A DNA stretch of 29,706 bases from CAYUYV01 sp964474635 (GTDB taxonomy: Bacteria; Pseudomonadota; Alphaproteobacteria; JAJFIK01), in contig CAYYTT010000032.1 of the NCBI GenBank assembly GCA_964474635.1, positions 1-29,706 of the forward strand, in the 5' to 3' direction. The translations under genes and the position numbers were made by a program. The stretch's first letter is position 1; every line of letters begins with the position of its first letter. This document shows positions 1 to 8,838 of this stretch, in pieces. A model generated the notes under the pieces. It ran no database searches. It was given only the letters and a program-made list of their open reading frames with translations, and was not told the DNA's origin.

Positions 1-80
1 GGGCCTATGACCGGTTGTGGGCGGATCTGCGACACGCCCTGCGCCGCGTGCATGTCGACAAACGCGCAGCGGATGGCTGA
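1..80 (+). CDS. rnpA: Ribonuclease P protein component, C-terminal end (partial)
   Basis: Codons begin at position 3 and run to a TGA at 78-80. The 25 visible residues include YDRLWADLRHALRRV, a basic amphipathic helix of the kind that ends RnpA, the protein subunit of the tRNA 5'-processing ribozyme. The gene begins before the window. The identification rests on this short tail plus the conserved rnpA-yidD-yidC order, since yidD begins 4 bases after the stop. Too little is visible to check the RNA-binding RNR motif. Confidence 0.75.
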   Translation, partial: AYDRLWADLRHALRRVHVDKRAADG

Positions 81-84
81 CGCG

Positions 85-477
85 ATGACAACCACCGATC
101 CAAATGATCTCGGCACCGATCCAAATGACCCCGGGCTCACCGTCCCAAGGCGCTCCGTCTCAGGCCCAGCGGCGGCGCCCCGTGGTGTTGTTGCCCGCGT
201 GGCCATTGCCGTTTTGAGTGCGCCGATCCTGTTTTACCGCGCGGCCCTCTCGCCCCTGTTTCCCCCGTCCTGCCGGTTCGTGCCGACCTGCTCGGAATAT
301 GCGCTGGAGGCGCTGCGCCTTCACGGCCCCGTGCGCGGCGCGGCGCTCGCCGTGCGGCGGATGGCGCGGTGCCATCCGATCACTTGGCTCGGGGGGCGGT
401 CCGGGTTCGATCCCGTGCCGCCGGCCGCTGACGGGCGAGGGTCCCTCCAGCCGGGCCAGCGGGAAAATGAGCCCTAG
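85..477 (+). CDS. yidD: Membrane protein insertion efficiency factor YidD
   Basis: YidD is a small amphipathic protein of the inner membrane surface that assists Sec/YidC insertion of membrane proteins. The family signature is plain: CRFVPTCSEYALEAL at residues 63-77, then LHG, RGAAL, RCHP at 95-98, and GFDPVP at the end of the domain. The three family cysteines (63, 69, 95) are present. At 130 residues it is longer than the usual 70-100 because of a non-conserved 35-residue N-terminus, which contains a short duplicated DPND motif, and a polar tail. ATG at 85 follows the rnpA stop by four bases. ATG at 73 in the same frame would overlap rnpA and is possible. The product family and neighbours (rnpA, yidC) agree, so the call is firm although the start is not. 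Confidence 0.93.
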   Translation: MTTTDPNDLGTDPNDPGLTVPRRSVSGPAAAPRGVVARVAIAVLSAPILFYRAALSPLFPPSCRFVPTCSEYALEALRLHGPVRGAALAVRRMARCHPITWLGGRSGFDPVPPAADGRGSLQPGQRENEP

Positions 478-641
478 GCACATCGTGTTGGAGCGCCTCG
501 GGGGAACGGCGGTGTCACACGGCCTGTTCCTCGGCCTTTTCGCCCGGTATACCTGACGCCGTCGGCAGTGCATGCTGCCGCGAACCTCCCAGACAAGAGC
601 CGCGGCTGCACGGCTCGGCCACCCGGTTGCACAGGATCACC

Positions 642-2534
642 ATGTCGGACCAACGGAACTTCTTCCTCGCCATCGCCCTGTCCATGGCCATCCTTTTCCT
701 CTGGCAGACCTTCATCGGCGGTCCGGCCCAGGAGGAGGAGCGGGCCCGGCTCGAAGCCGAACGCGCCGCCCAGAGCGCGAGTGCCGGCACGGGCGAGTCG
801 ACCGGCGGCGACGTGGCCGCGGACAGCCGCTCCGATATTCCCCAGGCCAACGGATTTGACGCACCGGCGCAGATCGCCCTGGATCGCGGCGATGCGCTTG
901 CCCAATCGGACCGTGTGCGGATCGAGGCGCCCGCCGTGATCGGCTCCATCAGCCTGACCGGCGCGCGTATTGATGATCTCCGGTTGAAGCGGTACCGGGA
1001 AACGACCGACCCGGAGAGCGACATCATCACGCTGCTCTCCCCCCAAGGAACGGAGAAGACCTATTACGCGCAGTTCGGCTGGACGGTAAAGCCGGGCAGT
1101 ACGCTGAAGGTTCCCGACACAAACGCGGTCTGGACGCCGGTCTCGAACGGCGCACTGACCCCGGACACTCCGGTCACGCTGTTCTGGGACAATGGCGAGG
1201 GGGTGCGCTTTACCTTACGCTTTGAGATCGACCAGGATTATCTGTTCACGGTCAGCCAAAGCGTGACCAACGAATCCGGCCAAGGCGTCGAAGTGTTCCC
1301 CTATGGCCTCATGTCCCGGCGCGGCAAACCGGCAAGTCAGGGCTTTTGGATTCTGCATGAAGGCTTTCTGGGCGTCTTTAACGAAGCCCTGGTGCAAGAG
1401 ACCTGGGACGGTCTTGATGGCGAGACCTTCACAACCCGCACGCCCGATGGCTGGCTCGGCCTGACCAGCAAATACTGGATGACGACCCTTGCACCCGAGG
1501 ATGGGCAGGCCTTCTCCGCCCGCTTCAAATCCCGCGAGGGGCGCTCCGGAACGGTCTACCAGGCCGACTATCTGATGGACGCGCAGTCCGTTCCCGTCGG
1601 CGAGACCCAGACGGCGACCAGCACCCTGTTCGCCGGCGCCAAGAAACATTCCATCATCAGCCGGTATGAGGAAGAGCGCGGCATTGGGCGCTTTGAACTG
1701 GCCATCGACTGGGGCTGGTTCTTTTTCCTGACCAAGCCGTTCTTCCTGGCCATCGATTTCCTGGCCAAGCTGACCGGCAATTTCGGCGTGTCCATCCTGC
1801 TGTTCACCGTCCTTGTGAAACTGCTGTTCTTTCCGCTCGCCAACAAATCCTATGAGGCGATGACGAAGATGAAGCAGCTGCAGCCGGAACTCCTGAAGCT
1901 GAAGGAGCGCTTCAAGGACGACAAAATGCGCCAACAGCAGGAGATGATGGAGCTGTACAAGCGCGAGAAGATCAATCCGCTGGCCGGCTGCTTGCCCGTC
2001 CTGATCCAGATCCCCGTGTTCTTTGCGCTTTACAAGGTGTTGTTTGTGACGATCGACATGCGTCACGCGCCGTTCTTCGGCTGGATCCAGGATCTGTCCG
2101 CGCCCGACCCGACGACGATCTTCAACCTGTTCGGTCTCATCCCGTGGGATCCGGCGACCGTGCCCGCGCTTGGTCCCTTCCTGATGATCGGCGTCTGGCC
2201 GATCGTGATGGGCATCAGCATGTGGCTGCAGATGCAGATGAACCCGCAGCCCACGGATGAAATTCAGGCCAAGATCTTTGCCTATATGCCGATTGTCTTC
2301 ACGATTATGCTGGCCAGTTTTTCCGCCGGTCTGGTGATTTACTGGGCGTGGAACAACATCCTCTCGATCCTCCAGCAGTATGTGATCATGCGGCGCATGG
2401 GCGTTGAGCCGGAGTGGAAGAAAAACATTCCGGGCCTCGCCACCCTTATGGGACAGAAATCGGGCGATGGCGGGCTCGGCGAAGGGCCGCGAGAGGGCCA
2501 GGTGGGGCAGGCGGCTCGCAAGTCCGAGGACTGA
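642..2534 (+). CDS. yidC: Membrane protein insertase YidC
   Basis: YidC/Oxa1-family insertase of 630 residues, the usual size for a Gram-negative YidC. It inserts inner-membrane proteins alone or with SecYEG. TM1 is at residues 7-24 (RNFFLAIALSMAILFLWQTF). A large periplasmic beta domain follows to about residue 345, then the conserved insertase core beginning near KPFFLAIDFLAKLTGNFGVS. The core shows LVKLLFFPLANKSY, in which a lysine occupies the place of the groove arginine of E. coli YidC, then NPLAGCLPVLIQIPVFFALY, and a final TM region ending in WNNILSILQQYVIMRR. ATG 642 is chosen over the in-frame TTG at 627 because it gives the standard MSDQRNF start and has an AGGA six bases upstream. 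engB begins 25 bases after its stop, which suggests co-transcription. Confidence 0.97.
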   Translation: MSDQRNFFLAIALSMAILFLWQTFIGGPAQEEERARLEAERAAQSASAGTGESTGGDVAADSRSDIPQANGFDAPAQIALDRGDALAQSDRVRIEAPAVIGSISLTGARIDDLRLKRYRETTDPESDIITLLSPQGTEKTYYAQFGWTVKPGSTLKVPDTNAVWTPVSNGALTPDTPVTLFWDNGEGVRFTLRFEIDQDYLFTVSQSVTNESGQGVEVFPYGLMSRRGKPASQGFWILHEGFLGVFNEALVQETWDGLDGETFTTRTPDGWLGLTSKYWMTTLAPEDGQAFSARFKSREGRSGTVYQADYLMDAQSVPVGETQTATSTLFAGAKKHSIISRYEEERGIGRFELAIDWGWFFFLTKPFFLAIDFLAKLTGNFGVSILLFTVLVKLLFFPLANKSYEAMTKMKQLQPELLKLKERFKDDKMRQQQEMMELYKREKINPLAGCLPVLIQIPVFFALYKVLFVTIDMRHAPFFGWIQDLSAPDPTTIFNLFGLIPWDPATVPALGPFLMIGVWPIVMGISMWLQMQMNPQPTDEIQAKIFAYMPIVFTIMLASFSAGLVIYWAWNNILSILQQYVIMRRMGVEPEWKKNIPGLATLMGQKSGDGGLGEGPREGQVGQAARKSED

Positions 2535-2559
2535 GCAGCCACCGGTATAGGCAAAGGCC

Positions 2560-3303
2560 ATGGGCACTCCGGACCCCGACGTCATACCGGCCGAACCCTC
2601 CGGGCTCGATGTCGGCAGTGAACCTGAAGACTTCGCCGGGCCGCTCCTGGGCCCGGCGGAACCAGACCCCCTCGATCTGGAGGCGGGGCGTCTGCTCTTC
2701 GCGCAGGGCTGGACGTTCGAAAAGGGCGTTGTCGCCCTCGACGGCCTGCCCGACGACGATGTTCCCGAAATCGCCTTTGCGGGCCGTTCCAATGTCGGCA
2801 AGTCGAGCCTCGTCAATGCCGTAACGGGGCGGCGCGCACTGGCCCGCACATCGAACACTCCGGGCCGCACCCAGGAACTCAATCTGTTTATCTGCCGGGG
2901 GCCGCGCGGCGTGCTGCGCCTCGTGGATCTGCCGGGCTACGGCTACGCCCAGGTGTCCAAGGACAAGGTGGAACGCTGGACGGCCCTTCTGAAGGCGTAT
3001 TTGCAGGGCAGACCGACCCTGCGCCGGGCCCTCGTGCTCGTGGACGGCCGGCATGGCCTCAAGGCGCCGGATAAGGACATGCTCGCCTTGCTGGACCTTG
3101 CCGCCGTGTCCTATCAAGTGATCCTGACCAAGGCGGACAAGGTGCGCATGAAGGATCGCCCGGCGATCTGGGGCGGTGTGATGAAGGCCTTGCGCACCCA
3201 TGTGGCCGCCCACCCGCAAGTGGTCGTCACGTCGAGCGAGACGGCCCAGGGCGTTGCCGAGGTGCGTGCCGGCCTTGCCCGCTTCGCCGCCCCGAGCGCC
3301 TGA
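2560..3303 (+). CDS. engB: Ribosome biogenesis GTP-binding protein YsxC/EngB
   Basis: TRAFAC-class GTPase needed for late large-subunit ribosome assembly and, in the literature, cell division. All G motifs are visible: G1 GRSNVGKS at 75-82, G2 in TPGRTQ at 100-105, G3 DLPGYGYA from 123, G4 TKAD at 190-193 and G5 around SSE at 225-227. The 247 residues include an N-terminal extension of about 40 acidic, proline-rich residues before the core; family members are typically about 200. The yidC-engB-argB order is common in alphaproteobacteria and supports the call. Confidence 0.95.
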   Translation: MGTPDPDVIPAEPSGLDVGSEPEDFAGPLLGPAEPDPLDLEAGRLLFAQGWTFEKGVVALDGLPDDDVPEIAFAGRSNVGKSSLVNAVTGRRALARTSNTPGRTQELNLFICRGPRGVLRLVDLPGYGYAQVSKDKVERWTALLKAYLQGRPTLRRALVLVDGRHGLKAPDKDMLALLDLAAVSYQVILTKADKVRMKDRPAIWGGVMKALRTHVAAHPQVVVTSSETAQGVAEVRAGLARFAAPSA

Positions 3304-3400
3304 GAATGTGAGGCCGCCCGATCGGTTGCGGGCAGCCTTTATTGGGAGGCGGCTCGGCAAGGACGGCCCGCACTCCAGGACACTGGGAGAGGACGCTCAG

Positions 3401-4390
3401 ATGAGTGGCAATTTCGGCGGCCGGGCCGCGGACGGCGCCAGCCAGGGATCGGTCCAGTCCAGCGCGGAACGTTTGCGGGCGGACTGGTTGCAGACGGGCA
3501 AAACGCTGACCGAAGCGCTCCCCTATATTCTGCGCTATGACGATCAGCCGGTCGTGATCAAATATGGCGGCCACGCCATGGGCGATCCGGAGCTGACCCG
3601 GGATTTCGCCCGCGATATTGTCCTGCTCAAGCAGATTGGCCTGAAGCCCGTCGTGGTCCATGGCGGCGGCCCGCAAATCGCGGCGATGCTGGAACGCCTT
3701 GCAATCAAGAGCACCTTCGTTCAGGGCCTCCGGGTCACCGATGCGGCGACCGTGGATGTGGTCGAGATGGTCCTGGCCGGCTCAATCAACAAACAGATCG
3801 TGACGAGCATCAATCGGGAAGGGGGCCGTGCCCTCGGGCTTTCCGGCAAGGACGGTAACCTGATCATTGCACGGAAAGTGCACCGGACCGAACGCGACCC
3901 CGCCTCCAACATTGAGAAGGTGCTCGACCTCGGCTTTGTTGGTGAGCCCGACACGGTCAATCCGGCCGTACTCCAGTCGATCCTGTCTTCCGATGTGATC
4001 CCGGTGATCGCGCCCATTGGTCTTGGCCGGGGCGGCGAAACCTTCAACATCAATGCGGACACGGCCGCCGGCGCCATTGCCGCGGCTCTCGGGGCCCGGC
4101 GGCTTTTGCTCCTGACGGATGTGCCCGGTGTTCTCGGGTCGGACAGTCGCCTGATCGAACGTCTTACGGTGGCCCAAGCCGGCACCCTGATCCGGGAAGG
4201 CGTGGTCAAGGGCGGTATGATCCCCAAGCTGACCACGGCCATGGAGGCAGTGGCGGCCGGTGCGGAAGGGGCGGTCATCCTTGATGGCCGTATGCCCCAT
4301 GGCTTGTTGGTCGAATTGTTCACGTCGGCGGGGGCGGGCACCTTGATCGCGCCGGAACAGACCCCGCCGGAGCCGGGTTTGTCGAAATAA
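3401..4390 (+). CDS. argB: Acetylglutamate kinase
   Basis: Phosphorylates N-acetylglutamate with ATP, the second step of arginine synthesis, in the cytoplasm. Amino-acid-kinase fold motifs are present: VVIKYGGHAM with catalytic Lys54, VHGGGPQI at 86-93 and the later VKGGMIPKL with the second phosphate-contacting lysine. The 329 residues include an N-terminal helix before the core, of the type that links dimers into arginine-inhibited hexamers in other species; feedback inhibition is therefore inferred. ATG 3401 is preferred over upstream in-frame codons because GGGAGAGGA precedes it and the shorter product matches the family. The TAA shares its final base with an ATG for the next gene, although a later start is preferred there. 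Confidence 0.96.
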   Translation: MSGNFGGRAADGASQGSVQSSAERLRADWLQTGKTLTEALPYILRYDDQPVVIKYGGHAMGDPELTRDFARDIVLLKQIGLKPVVVHGGGPQIAAMLERLAIKSTFVQGLRVTDAATVDVVEMVLAGSINKQIVTSINREGGRALGLSGKDGNLIIARKVHRTERDPASNIEKVLDLGFVGEPDTVNPAVLQSILSSDVIPVIAPIGLGRGGETFNINADTAAGAIAAALGARRLLLLTDVPGVLGSDSRLIERLTVAQAGTLIREGVVKGGMIPKLTTAMEAVAAGAEGAVILDGRMPHGLLVELFTSAGAGTLIAPEQTPPEPGLSK

Positions 4391-4437
4391 TGGGCCCTTG
4401 CGCCCCAAGATCGAGTGGAACGATCCGGGACAACAGG

Positions 4438-5688
4438 ATGATTGGACAGCGGATGACAGCATGGGGTGCCCGGCGGGCCGGGTTTGTGGTCCTGGCAGGC
4501 CTTCTTCTCACCGGCGTTCTTGGCGCAAGGCCGGCCGAGGCAAGCCTGTCCTTTTGCAATCACACTGTTTTCGTCCTTGAGGCGGCCTCGGCCCTGCCCC
4601 AGCCCGACGGCTGGAAGGTGGAGGGCTGGACGCGGCTGCGCCCGGGCGAATGCCGGCAAATTCTCAAACGCCTTTCGGCCGTTCCCAGTTTTTATGTCTA
4701 TGCCGAGGCCCATGAGGCCCATCAAGGGGCCATGCGCCGCTGGGCCGGGCGGCGTGACTTCTGTGTTCAGAAGAAGAATTTCAGTTTTTCAGGGCCCAAT
4801 CCGTGCGAGGCCGGCAGCGAGACCAGGCCCTTTTTCCGTGTGCAAATCGAGGCCGGCGCCAAGGAGTGGGTCCACCGTTTCCGTGAGCCGACGGCGGACT
4901 TGATGACACTGCGCGAGGCGCGCGTGGGCGGTGTGCAGCGCCTTCTGCTCGACAATGGCTACGATCAGGTGCGCATGGACGGTTACATGGGGCGCCGGAC
5001 GCGTCGGGCGGCGGCCAAGGCGGCAAGCGACCTGGGCGTGACGGACGTGAAGGCGGATTCCTTCGATTTCATTGATGCCCTGTTGCGCAATCTGGAAACC
5101 GTGCAGACCAAACGGGGCTTCCGCTTTTGTAATGAGACCAAGCACGAAGTGTTCGCCGCTGTGGCCTTTGAGGTGGAGGGCGCGTGGTCCTCGCGCGGTT
5201 GGTGGTCGCCGGAACCGGGCACCTGCGTCAAGGCGATCAAGGACAAACTGCCGAACCAGTTCGTGTACGTTTATGCGGCGGCGACGACGAAGGTCGGCGA
5301 GGAAATCCTGTGGTCCGGCGAGTACCCTTTTTGCATCTCGGATGTGAAATTCGAGATCGAAGGGACTGAGACCTGCGAATCCCGGGGCTATGAGACGGCC
5401 GAGTTCATCCGTATCGATACCGGTGAGAAGGAGGGGTGGGATTTCGCATTGCAGGACGATCCGCGCGAGATCGGCGCCGATGATATTGCCGGGCCGGAGA
5501 CCGTCGAAGACCAGCCCGACGCTCCGCCTGCATTGCCCCTGCCCAAGTTTCCAGCCCCGCCGGAGGCGGGCCCAAACACCCGCCGCGCCGCTGAGCCGGG
5601 GACTGGGGTCAAGGTTCCAGCCCCGCCGGAGGCGGACCCAAACACCGCACCCGACGTCAGCGACGACGGGGAGCCGGACGCGAGATGA
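4438..5688 (+). CDS. Secreted protein with two DUF1036 domains flanking a peptidoglycan-binding-like segment
   Basis: A probable exported protein of about 416 residues. The N-terminus has basic residues, a hydrophobic stretch (FVVLAGLLLTGVLG) and an Ala-X-Ala site (AEA) typical of a Sec signal peptide. Two related domains follow. The first begins LSFCNHTVFV and continues GWTRLRPGEC; the second begins FRFCNETKHEV and continues GWWSPEPGTCVKAI. Both fit DUF1036, an alphaproteobacterial family of unknown function. Between them lies GVQRLLLDNGYDQVRMDGYM, which resembles a peptidoglycan-binding_1 helix bundle. The C-terminus is a low-complexity Pro-rich tail with a duplicated KxPAPPEAxPNT motif. 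Starts at 4390, 4438 and 4453 are all in frame; 4438 gives the best signal peptide, but none has a strong ribosome site. A periplasmic or wall-associated role is inferred; the function is unknown. Confidence 0.8.
   Translation: MIGQRMTAWGARRAGFVVLAGLLLTGVLGARPAEASLSFCNHTVFVLEAASALPQPDGWKVEGWTRLRPGECRQILKRLSAVPSFYVYAEAHEAHQGAMRRWAGRRDFCVQKKNFSFSGPNPCEAGSETRPFFRVQIEAGAKEWVHRFREPTADLMTLREARVGGVQRLLLDNGYDQVRMDGYMGRRTRRAAAKAASDLGVTDVKADSFDFIDALLRNLETVQTKRGFRFCNETKHEVFAAVAFEVEGAWSSRGWWSPEPGTCVKAIKDKLPNQFVYVYAAATTKVGEEILWSGEYPFCISDVKFEIEGTETCESRGYETAEFIRIDTGEKEGWDFALQDDPREIGADDIAGPETVEDQPDAPPALPLPKFPAPPEAGPNTRRAAEPGTGVKVPAPPEADPNTAPDVSDDGEPDAR
5544..5646 (+). repeat. 37-bp direct repeat pair in the C-terminal tail of the DUF1036 gene
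   Basis: Bases 5544-5580 and 5610-5646 are near-identical (two mismatches, at the third position of CAAGTT/CAAGGT and in GGCGGG/GGCGGA). The copies start 66 bases apart, a multiple of three. They encode the repeated KFPAPPEAGPNT and KVPAPPEADPNT motifs, so the unit can expand or contract without breaking the frame. Confidence 0.9.
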
Positions 5689-5725
5689 TCCATAAGCCAA
5701 AGCTTGATGGTCCGCGCGGCGCCGG

Positions 5726-7060
5726 TCACGGCGGCGCGATGCCGAAAAACTCCAAATGCCAGATCATCGCCTCGGGCGGCAGGGGATAATCGCGTCCCTG
5801 GCGCGCGAGCAGGACTTCGCCATGGGGCACCCGGGCGATCTCCCGCTGAATGGCCACGGCCTGGCGCATCGGCAGGCCGGCCCGCCAGCACAAGGCCGTG
5901 ACGGCTTTGGCACTGGCCGAGCCAAGGATCTTTTCAACGGTCGCGATGGGGGCGCCCGCCAGGCTGGCCAAGGCCGCCGCGACGCCGGCGCGGTCGCCCT
6001 CGGCCGACAGGTCGGCGACGAAATCGGGGGTGAGGCGCCCCTTCGCGGCCGCCGCCGCCACCTGGGCCCGGGCGGCCTGGGTCTTTTGCGACACGCCCGA
6101 GGCGCCTTGGCTTGAGGTCTCGGCGATCATGCGTTGGCGCAGGCGGGCCCGCAGCAGGTCGGCGGTGTCCTCGTCAAGGCCCTCGCGGGCGATCAGGCGA
6201 TCAAGGAGGGACGCCCCGACAAAATCGGCAACGCGCCGGATCGTGCGCACGGACAGATCCGTCCGCATCACCAGGGGTTCATGCAAGGCCTGGGTTGTCT
6301 CGGCCTGGTCGACGATCCGCTCCATGGTTTCTTCACGGATCCGGGCCCTCGGATTGGCCAGAAGGGCCGCGATGGCCGGGATTTCAAGCGAGGCCACGAT
6401 GTCGTCACTGACGGGTTCACTGACGCTTGCGCGGCGCGCAATGGTCGTCAGGGCGCCCTGGGCCCGGCTGGCCGCGATGATCTCAATGAGATCCTCGTCC
6501 TGGAGCAAGGGCGAAAATTCAAGGATCGGCGCCGCAACGCCCGTGATGGCGTCATGGGCCAGGGTCCGGATTACGCCGGGCGGCGCATGGGGCAGGCGCG
6601 CGATCTCCTCGGCCAGCAGGCGGCGCACGCGGGGCGCCTCGTCCCGGGCCAGGGCCTCCACCATGGCGATGGTCTCATCCCGTTGCTGACTGACCTGCCC
6701 GGTCTTGAGGTCGGGCATCAGGCGCACGAGCCGCCGGGCGAGTTCCCCGCGCACGGAACTGGCGCTGTCGTCGGCAAGCTGGAGCAGCGCCTTGGTCGGG
6801 GTGGCCGCGTTGGTGGCCACGCCTTCGCGCACGCCCTCGTCCTCGTCCGAGGCCAGAAAATAGAGCATTTCCGGAGGCGTCTGCGCCGAGCGGGACAGGA
6901 CTGTGCGCGCCTGCAAGTCGTTGCGGGCCAGCGCGGAACGTGCCGCCGTGTAGGAGGCAAGGATGGCGGTGCCCGCGCCGGTCCTTTTGGCCGATCCGGA
7001 GGCGGGCAATGCGGCGCCGGCGGCCCGGCGCGCCCAGGAAGTGATCCAGCGCACAAGCAT
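5726..7060 (-). CDS. DUF2336 domain protein (alpha-helical HEAT-like repeats)
   Basis: A reverse-strand gene of 444 residues from ATG 7060; GTG 7066 would add two. The protein is almost wholly alpha-helical and alanine/arginine-rich. It has repeating helix pairs such as LASDEDEGVREGVATNAATP and LADDSASSVRGELARRLV, the HEAT-like pattern of DUF2336 proteins that are abundant in Alphaproteobacteria and have no settled function. No catalytic motif or TM segment is visible. It is transcribed convergently with the DUF1036 gene (37 bases between stops) and divergently from the HAD-phosphatase gene. A scaffolding role is plausible for such repeats but not shown here. No strong ribosome site is visible upstream. 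Confidence 0.78.
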   Translation of the reverse strand: MLVRWITSWARRAAGAALPASGSAKRTGAGTAILASYTAARSALARNDLQARTVLSRSAQTPPEMLYFLASDEDEGVREGVATNAATPTKALLQLADDSASSVRGELARRLVRLMPDLKTGQVSQQRDETIAMVEALARDEAPRVRRLLAEEIARLPHAPPGVIRTLAHDAITGVAAPILEFSPLLQDEDLIEIIAASRAQGALTTIARRASVSEPVSDDIVASLEIPAIAALLANPRARIREETMERIVDQAETTQALHEPLVMRTDLSVRTIRRVADFVGASLLDRLIAREGLDEDTADLLRARLRQRMIAETSSQGASGVSQKTQAARAQVAAAAAKGRLTPDFVADLSAEGDRAGVAAALASLAGAPIATVEKILGSASAKAVTALCWRAGLPMRQAVAIQREIARVPHGEVLLARQGRDYPLPPEAMIWHLEFFGIAPP

Positions 7061-7066
7061 GATCAC

Positions 7067-7172
7067 GCTTGTCGGCCGGACGGCTTTACCAGGAGCTTAA
7101 TGGGGATATTTATCGTAAATCGGACGCTTTAATATTTGACCATGCGTCGTACCAGCCACACTGCGAGGACTT
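7067..7172. promoter_or_regulatory. AT-rich divergent intergenic region
   Basis: These 106 bases separate two divergently transcribed genes and include an AT-rich core (about 7100-7140, with TTTATCGTAAA and TTTAATATTTGACC) in an otherwise GC-rich window. Both genes need a promoter here. I cannot assign exact -35/-10 boxes. Confidence 0.35.
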
Positions 7173-7907
7173 ATGCCCACATCACACAGCGCCGTTGCAT
7201 CGCCTACGGAAGATCCCAAGGGTCCGGATCTGCGCCATATCGAGACCTGGGTCTTCGATCTCGACAACACGCTGTACCCCGCCGATGGCCGTGTGTTCGA
7301 CCAGGTCGACGAGCGCATGGGCGCCTTTATTGCCGATTTCCTTAAAGTTGACGCCCAGGAAGCGCGGCGCGTTCAAAAACTGTACTACCGCGAATTCGGC
7401 ACAACACTCAGCGGTCTGATGACTGTTCATGGCATGGCGCCAAAGCCCTTCCTCGACTTTGTTCACGACATCGATGTCAGCATGATCGAGCCCAACACAG
7501 CGCTCGACGCCGCGCTGGCGCGTCTGCCCGGGCGCAAGGTGATCTATACGAATGGCTCGGTGTCGCATGCGGAGAATGTTCTGGCACGGGTTGGCATCCG
7601 GCGGCATTTTTCCGACATTTTCGACATTGTCGCAGCGGATTACGTGCCCAAGCCCCATCGCTCGGCCTATGAACATATCTTTTTGCACGGGCGGGTCGAT
7701 CCCACCCGCGCCATCATGTTTGAGGACATCGCCCGCAATCTGGAGGCGGCCCATGCCCTTGGCCTCGTGACCGTCTGGGTGCGTCCTGCCCGGCCCCTGC
7801 CCGGTGATGCGGATCCGCTGATCTCAGACGACCTTGCCGATCATCCCCATATCGACCATGTCACGGACGATCTCGCCGGATTTCTGGCCGGTGTCCGGCT
7901 CGGCTGA
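7173..7907 (+). CDS. HAD-superfamily pyrimidine 5'-nucleotidase-like phosphatase
   Basis: A 244-residue haloacid-dehalogenase phosphatase. Motif I is FDLDNTLYP with Asp29 and Asp31 as nucleophile and acid/base. Motif II is the Thr/Asn of IYTNGS, motif III the lysine of VPKPHRSAYEH, and motif IV the acidic MFEDIARNLEAA. Proteins of this type next to dapD in alphaproteobacteria are usually annotated as pyrimidine 5'-nucleotidase, which would dephosphorylate UMP/CMP or salvage by-products. The substrate cannot be read from the sequence. dapD starts 38 bases downstream on the same strand, so the two are probably co-transcribed. Confidence 0.85.
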   Translation: MPTSHSAVASPTEDPKGPDLRHIETWVFDLDNTLYPADGRVFDQVDERMGAFIADFLKVDAQEARRVQKLYYREFGTTLSGLMTVHGMAPKPFLDFVHDIDVSMIEPNTALDAALARLPGRKVIYTNGSVSHAENVLARVGIRRHFSDIFDIVAADYVPKPHRSAYEHIFLHGRVDPTRAIMFEDIARNLEAAHALGLVTVWVRPARPLPGDADPLISDDLADHPHIDHVTDDLAGFLAGVRLG

Positions 7908-7945
7908 GTGCACCAATCGTCCCCGTTTGTTTGAAAGGTAGTCTC

Positions 7946-8788
7946 ATGTCCTCCGATCTGTCTCCCGCCGCTCTGGAAGCCACCGTCACCCAAGCCTGGG
8001 AGTCGCGGGACACCCTTTCGGTTCACACCTTTGGGCCCGTGCGGGAGGCGGTCAACATGGCCCTCAGGGGGCTTGATTCGGGAACATTCCGGGTGGCGAG
8101 TAAAGTGGCGGGCCAGTGGGTCGTACACGAATGGCTTAAAAAGGCTGTGCTCCTGTCGTTTCGGTTGAATCCCATGACACCAATCCCGGGCGGGCCGGGC
8201 CAGACCAGCCTGTGGTTCGACAAGGTGCCTTCAAAGTTTGAAGGGTGGGATGCGGATCGCTTTGAGGCGGCTGGCTTTCGCGCGGTGCCGAGCTGTGTCG
8301 TGCGCCATTCCGCCTATATCGCGCCCGGCGCGGTCCTGATGCCCAGTTTCGTCAATCTGGGGGCTTATGTGGGCGAGGGGACCATGGTGGACACCTGGGC
8401 CACGATCGGATCCTGCGCGCAGATTGGGCGCAACTGCCATATCTCCGGCGGGGCGGGGATCGGCGGCGTCCTGGAGCCGCTCCAGGCCGCGCCCGTCATC
8501 ATCGAAGACGGCTGTTTTATCGGTGCACGGTCGGAAGTCGCCGAGGGCGTGATCGTGGAGGAAGGCTCCGTCCTGTCCATGGGTGTTTATCTGGGCGCCT
8601 CCACCAAAATCATCGACCGGGAAACCGGTGAGGTTCACTATGGCCGGGTGCCGGCCTACTCGGTCGTGGTGCCGGGAAGCCTGCCGGGGCCGGTGGGCAC
8701 GCCCTCGCTTTACTGCGCGGTGATCGTCAAGAAGGTGGATGCGAAAACGCGCGCCAAGACGTCCATCAATGATCTGCTGCGCGACTGA
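7946..8788 (+). CDS. dapD: 2,3,4,5-tetrahydropyridine-2,6-dicarboxylate N-succinyltransferase
   Basis: Transfers succinyl from succinyl-CoA to tetrahydrodipicolinate in the succinylase branch of the diaminopimelate/lysine pathway; the product feeds peptidoglycan and lysine synthesis. The protein has 280 residues. An N-terminal helical domain (AVNMALRGLDSGTFRVASKV) is followed by a left-handed beta-helix of hexapeptide repeats (VNLGAYVGEGTMVDTWATIG, then ISGGAGIGGVLEPLQ) and the conserved end VPAYSVVVPGSLPG. ATG 7946 follows GAAAGGT and gives the normal family length. In many relatives dapE lies downstream; here the gas vesicle genes begin instead, 101 bases after the stop. Confidence 0.97.
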   Translation: MSSDLSPAALEATVTQAWESRDTLSVHTFGPVREAVNMALRGLDSGTFRVASKVAGQWVVHEWLKKAVLLSFRLNPMTPIPGGPGQTSLWFDKVPSKFEGWDADRFEAAGFRAVPSCVVRHSAYIAPGAVLMPSFVNLGAYVGEGTMVDTWATIGSCAQIGRNCHISGGAGIGGVLEPLQAAPVIIEDGCFIGARSEVAEGVIVEEGSVLSMGVYLGASTKIIDRETGEVHYGRVPAYSVVVPGSLPGPVGTPSLYCAVIVKKVDAKTRAKTSINDLLRD

Positions 8789-8838
8789 TTATCCGCTTAT
8801 TAACTTTAAGTGACCACAAACACGAGGGTTCGCATCAC

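Noticed and set aside
1215..2882. Long reverse-strand ORF (555 codons) opposite yidC and engB
   Set aside because: The opposite strand carries clear YidC and EngB domains; the reverse product is His/Gln/Gly-rich with no domain, a typical high-GC antisense shadow.
5726..7132. Forward-strand ORFs within the DUF2336 region (for example 5850-6689 and 6134-7132)
   Set aside because: The reverse frame shows regular helical repeats of DUF2336; the forward products are low-complexity with no ribosome site.
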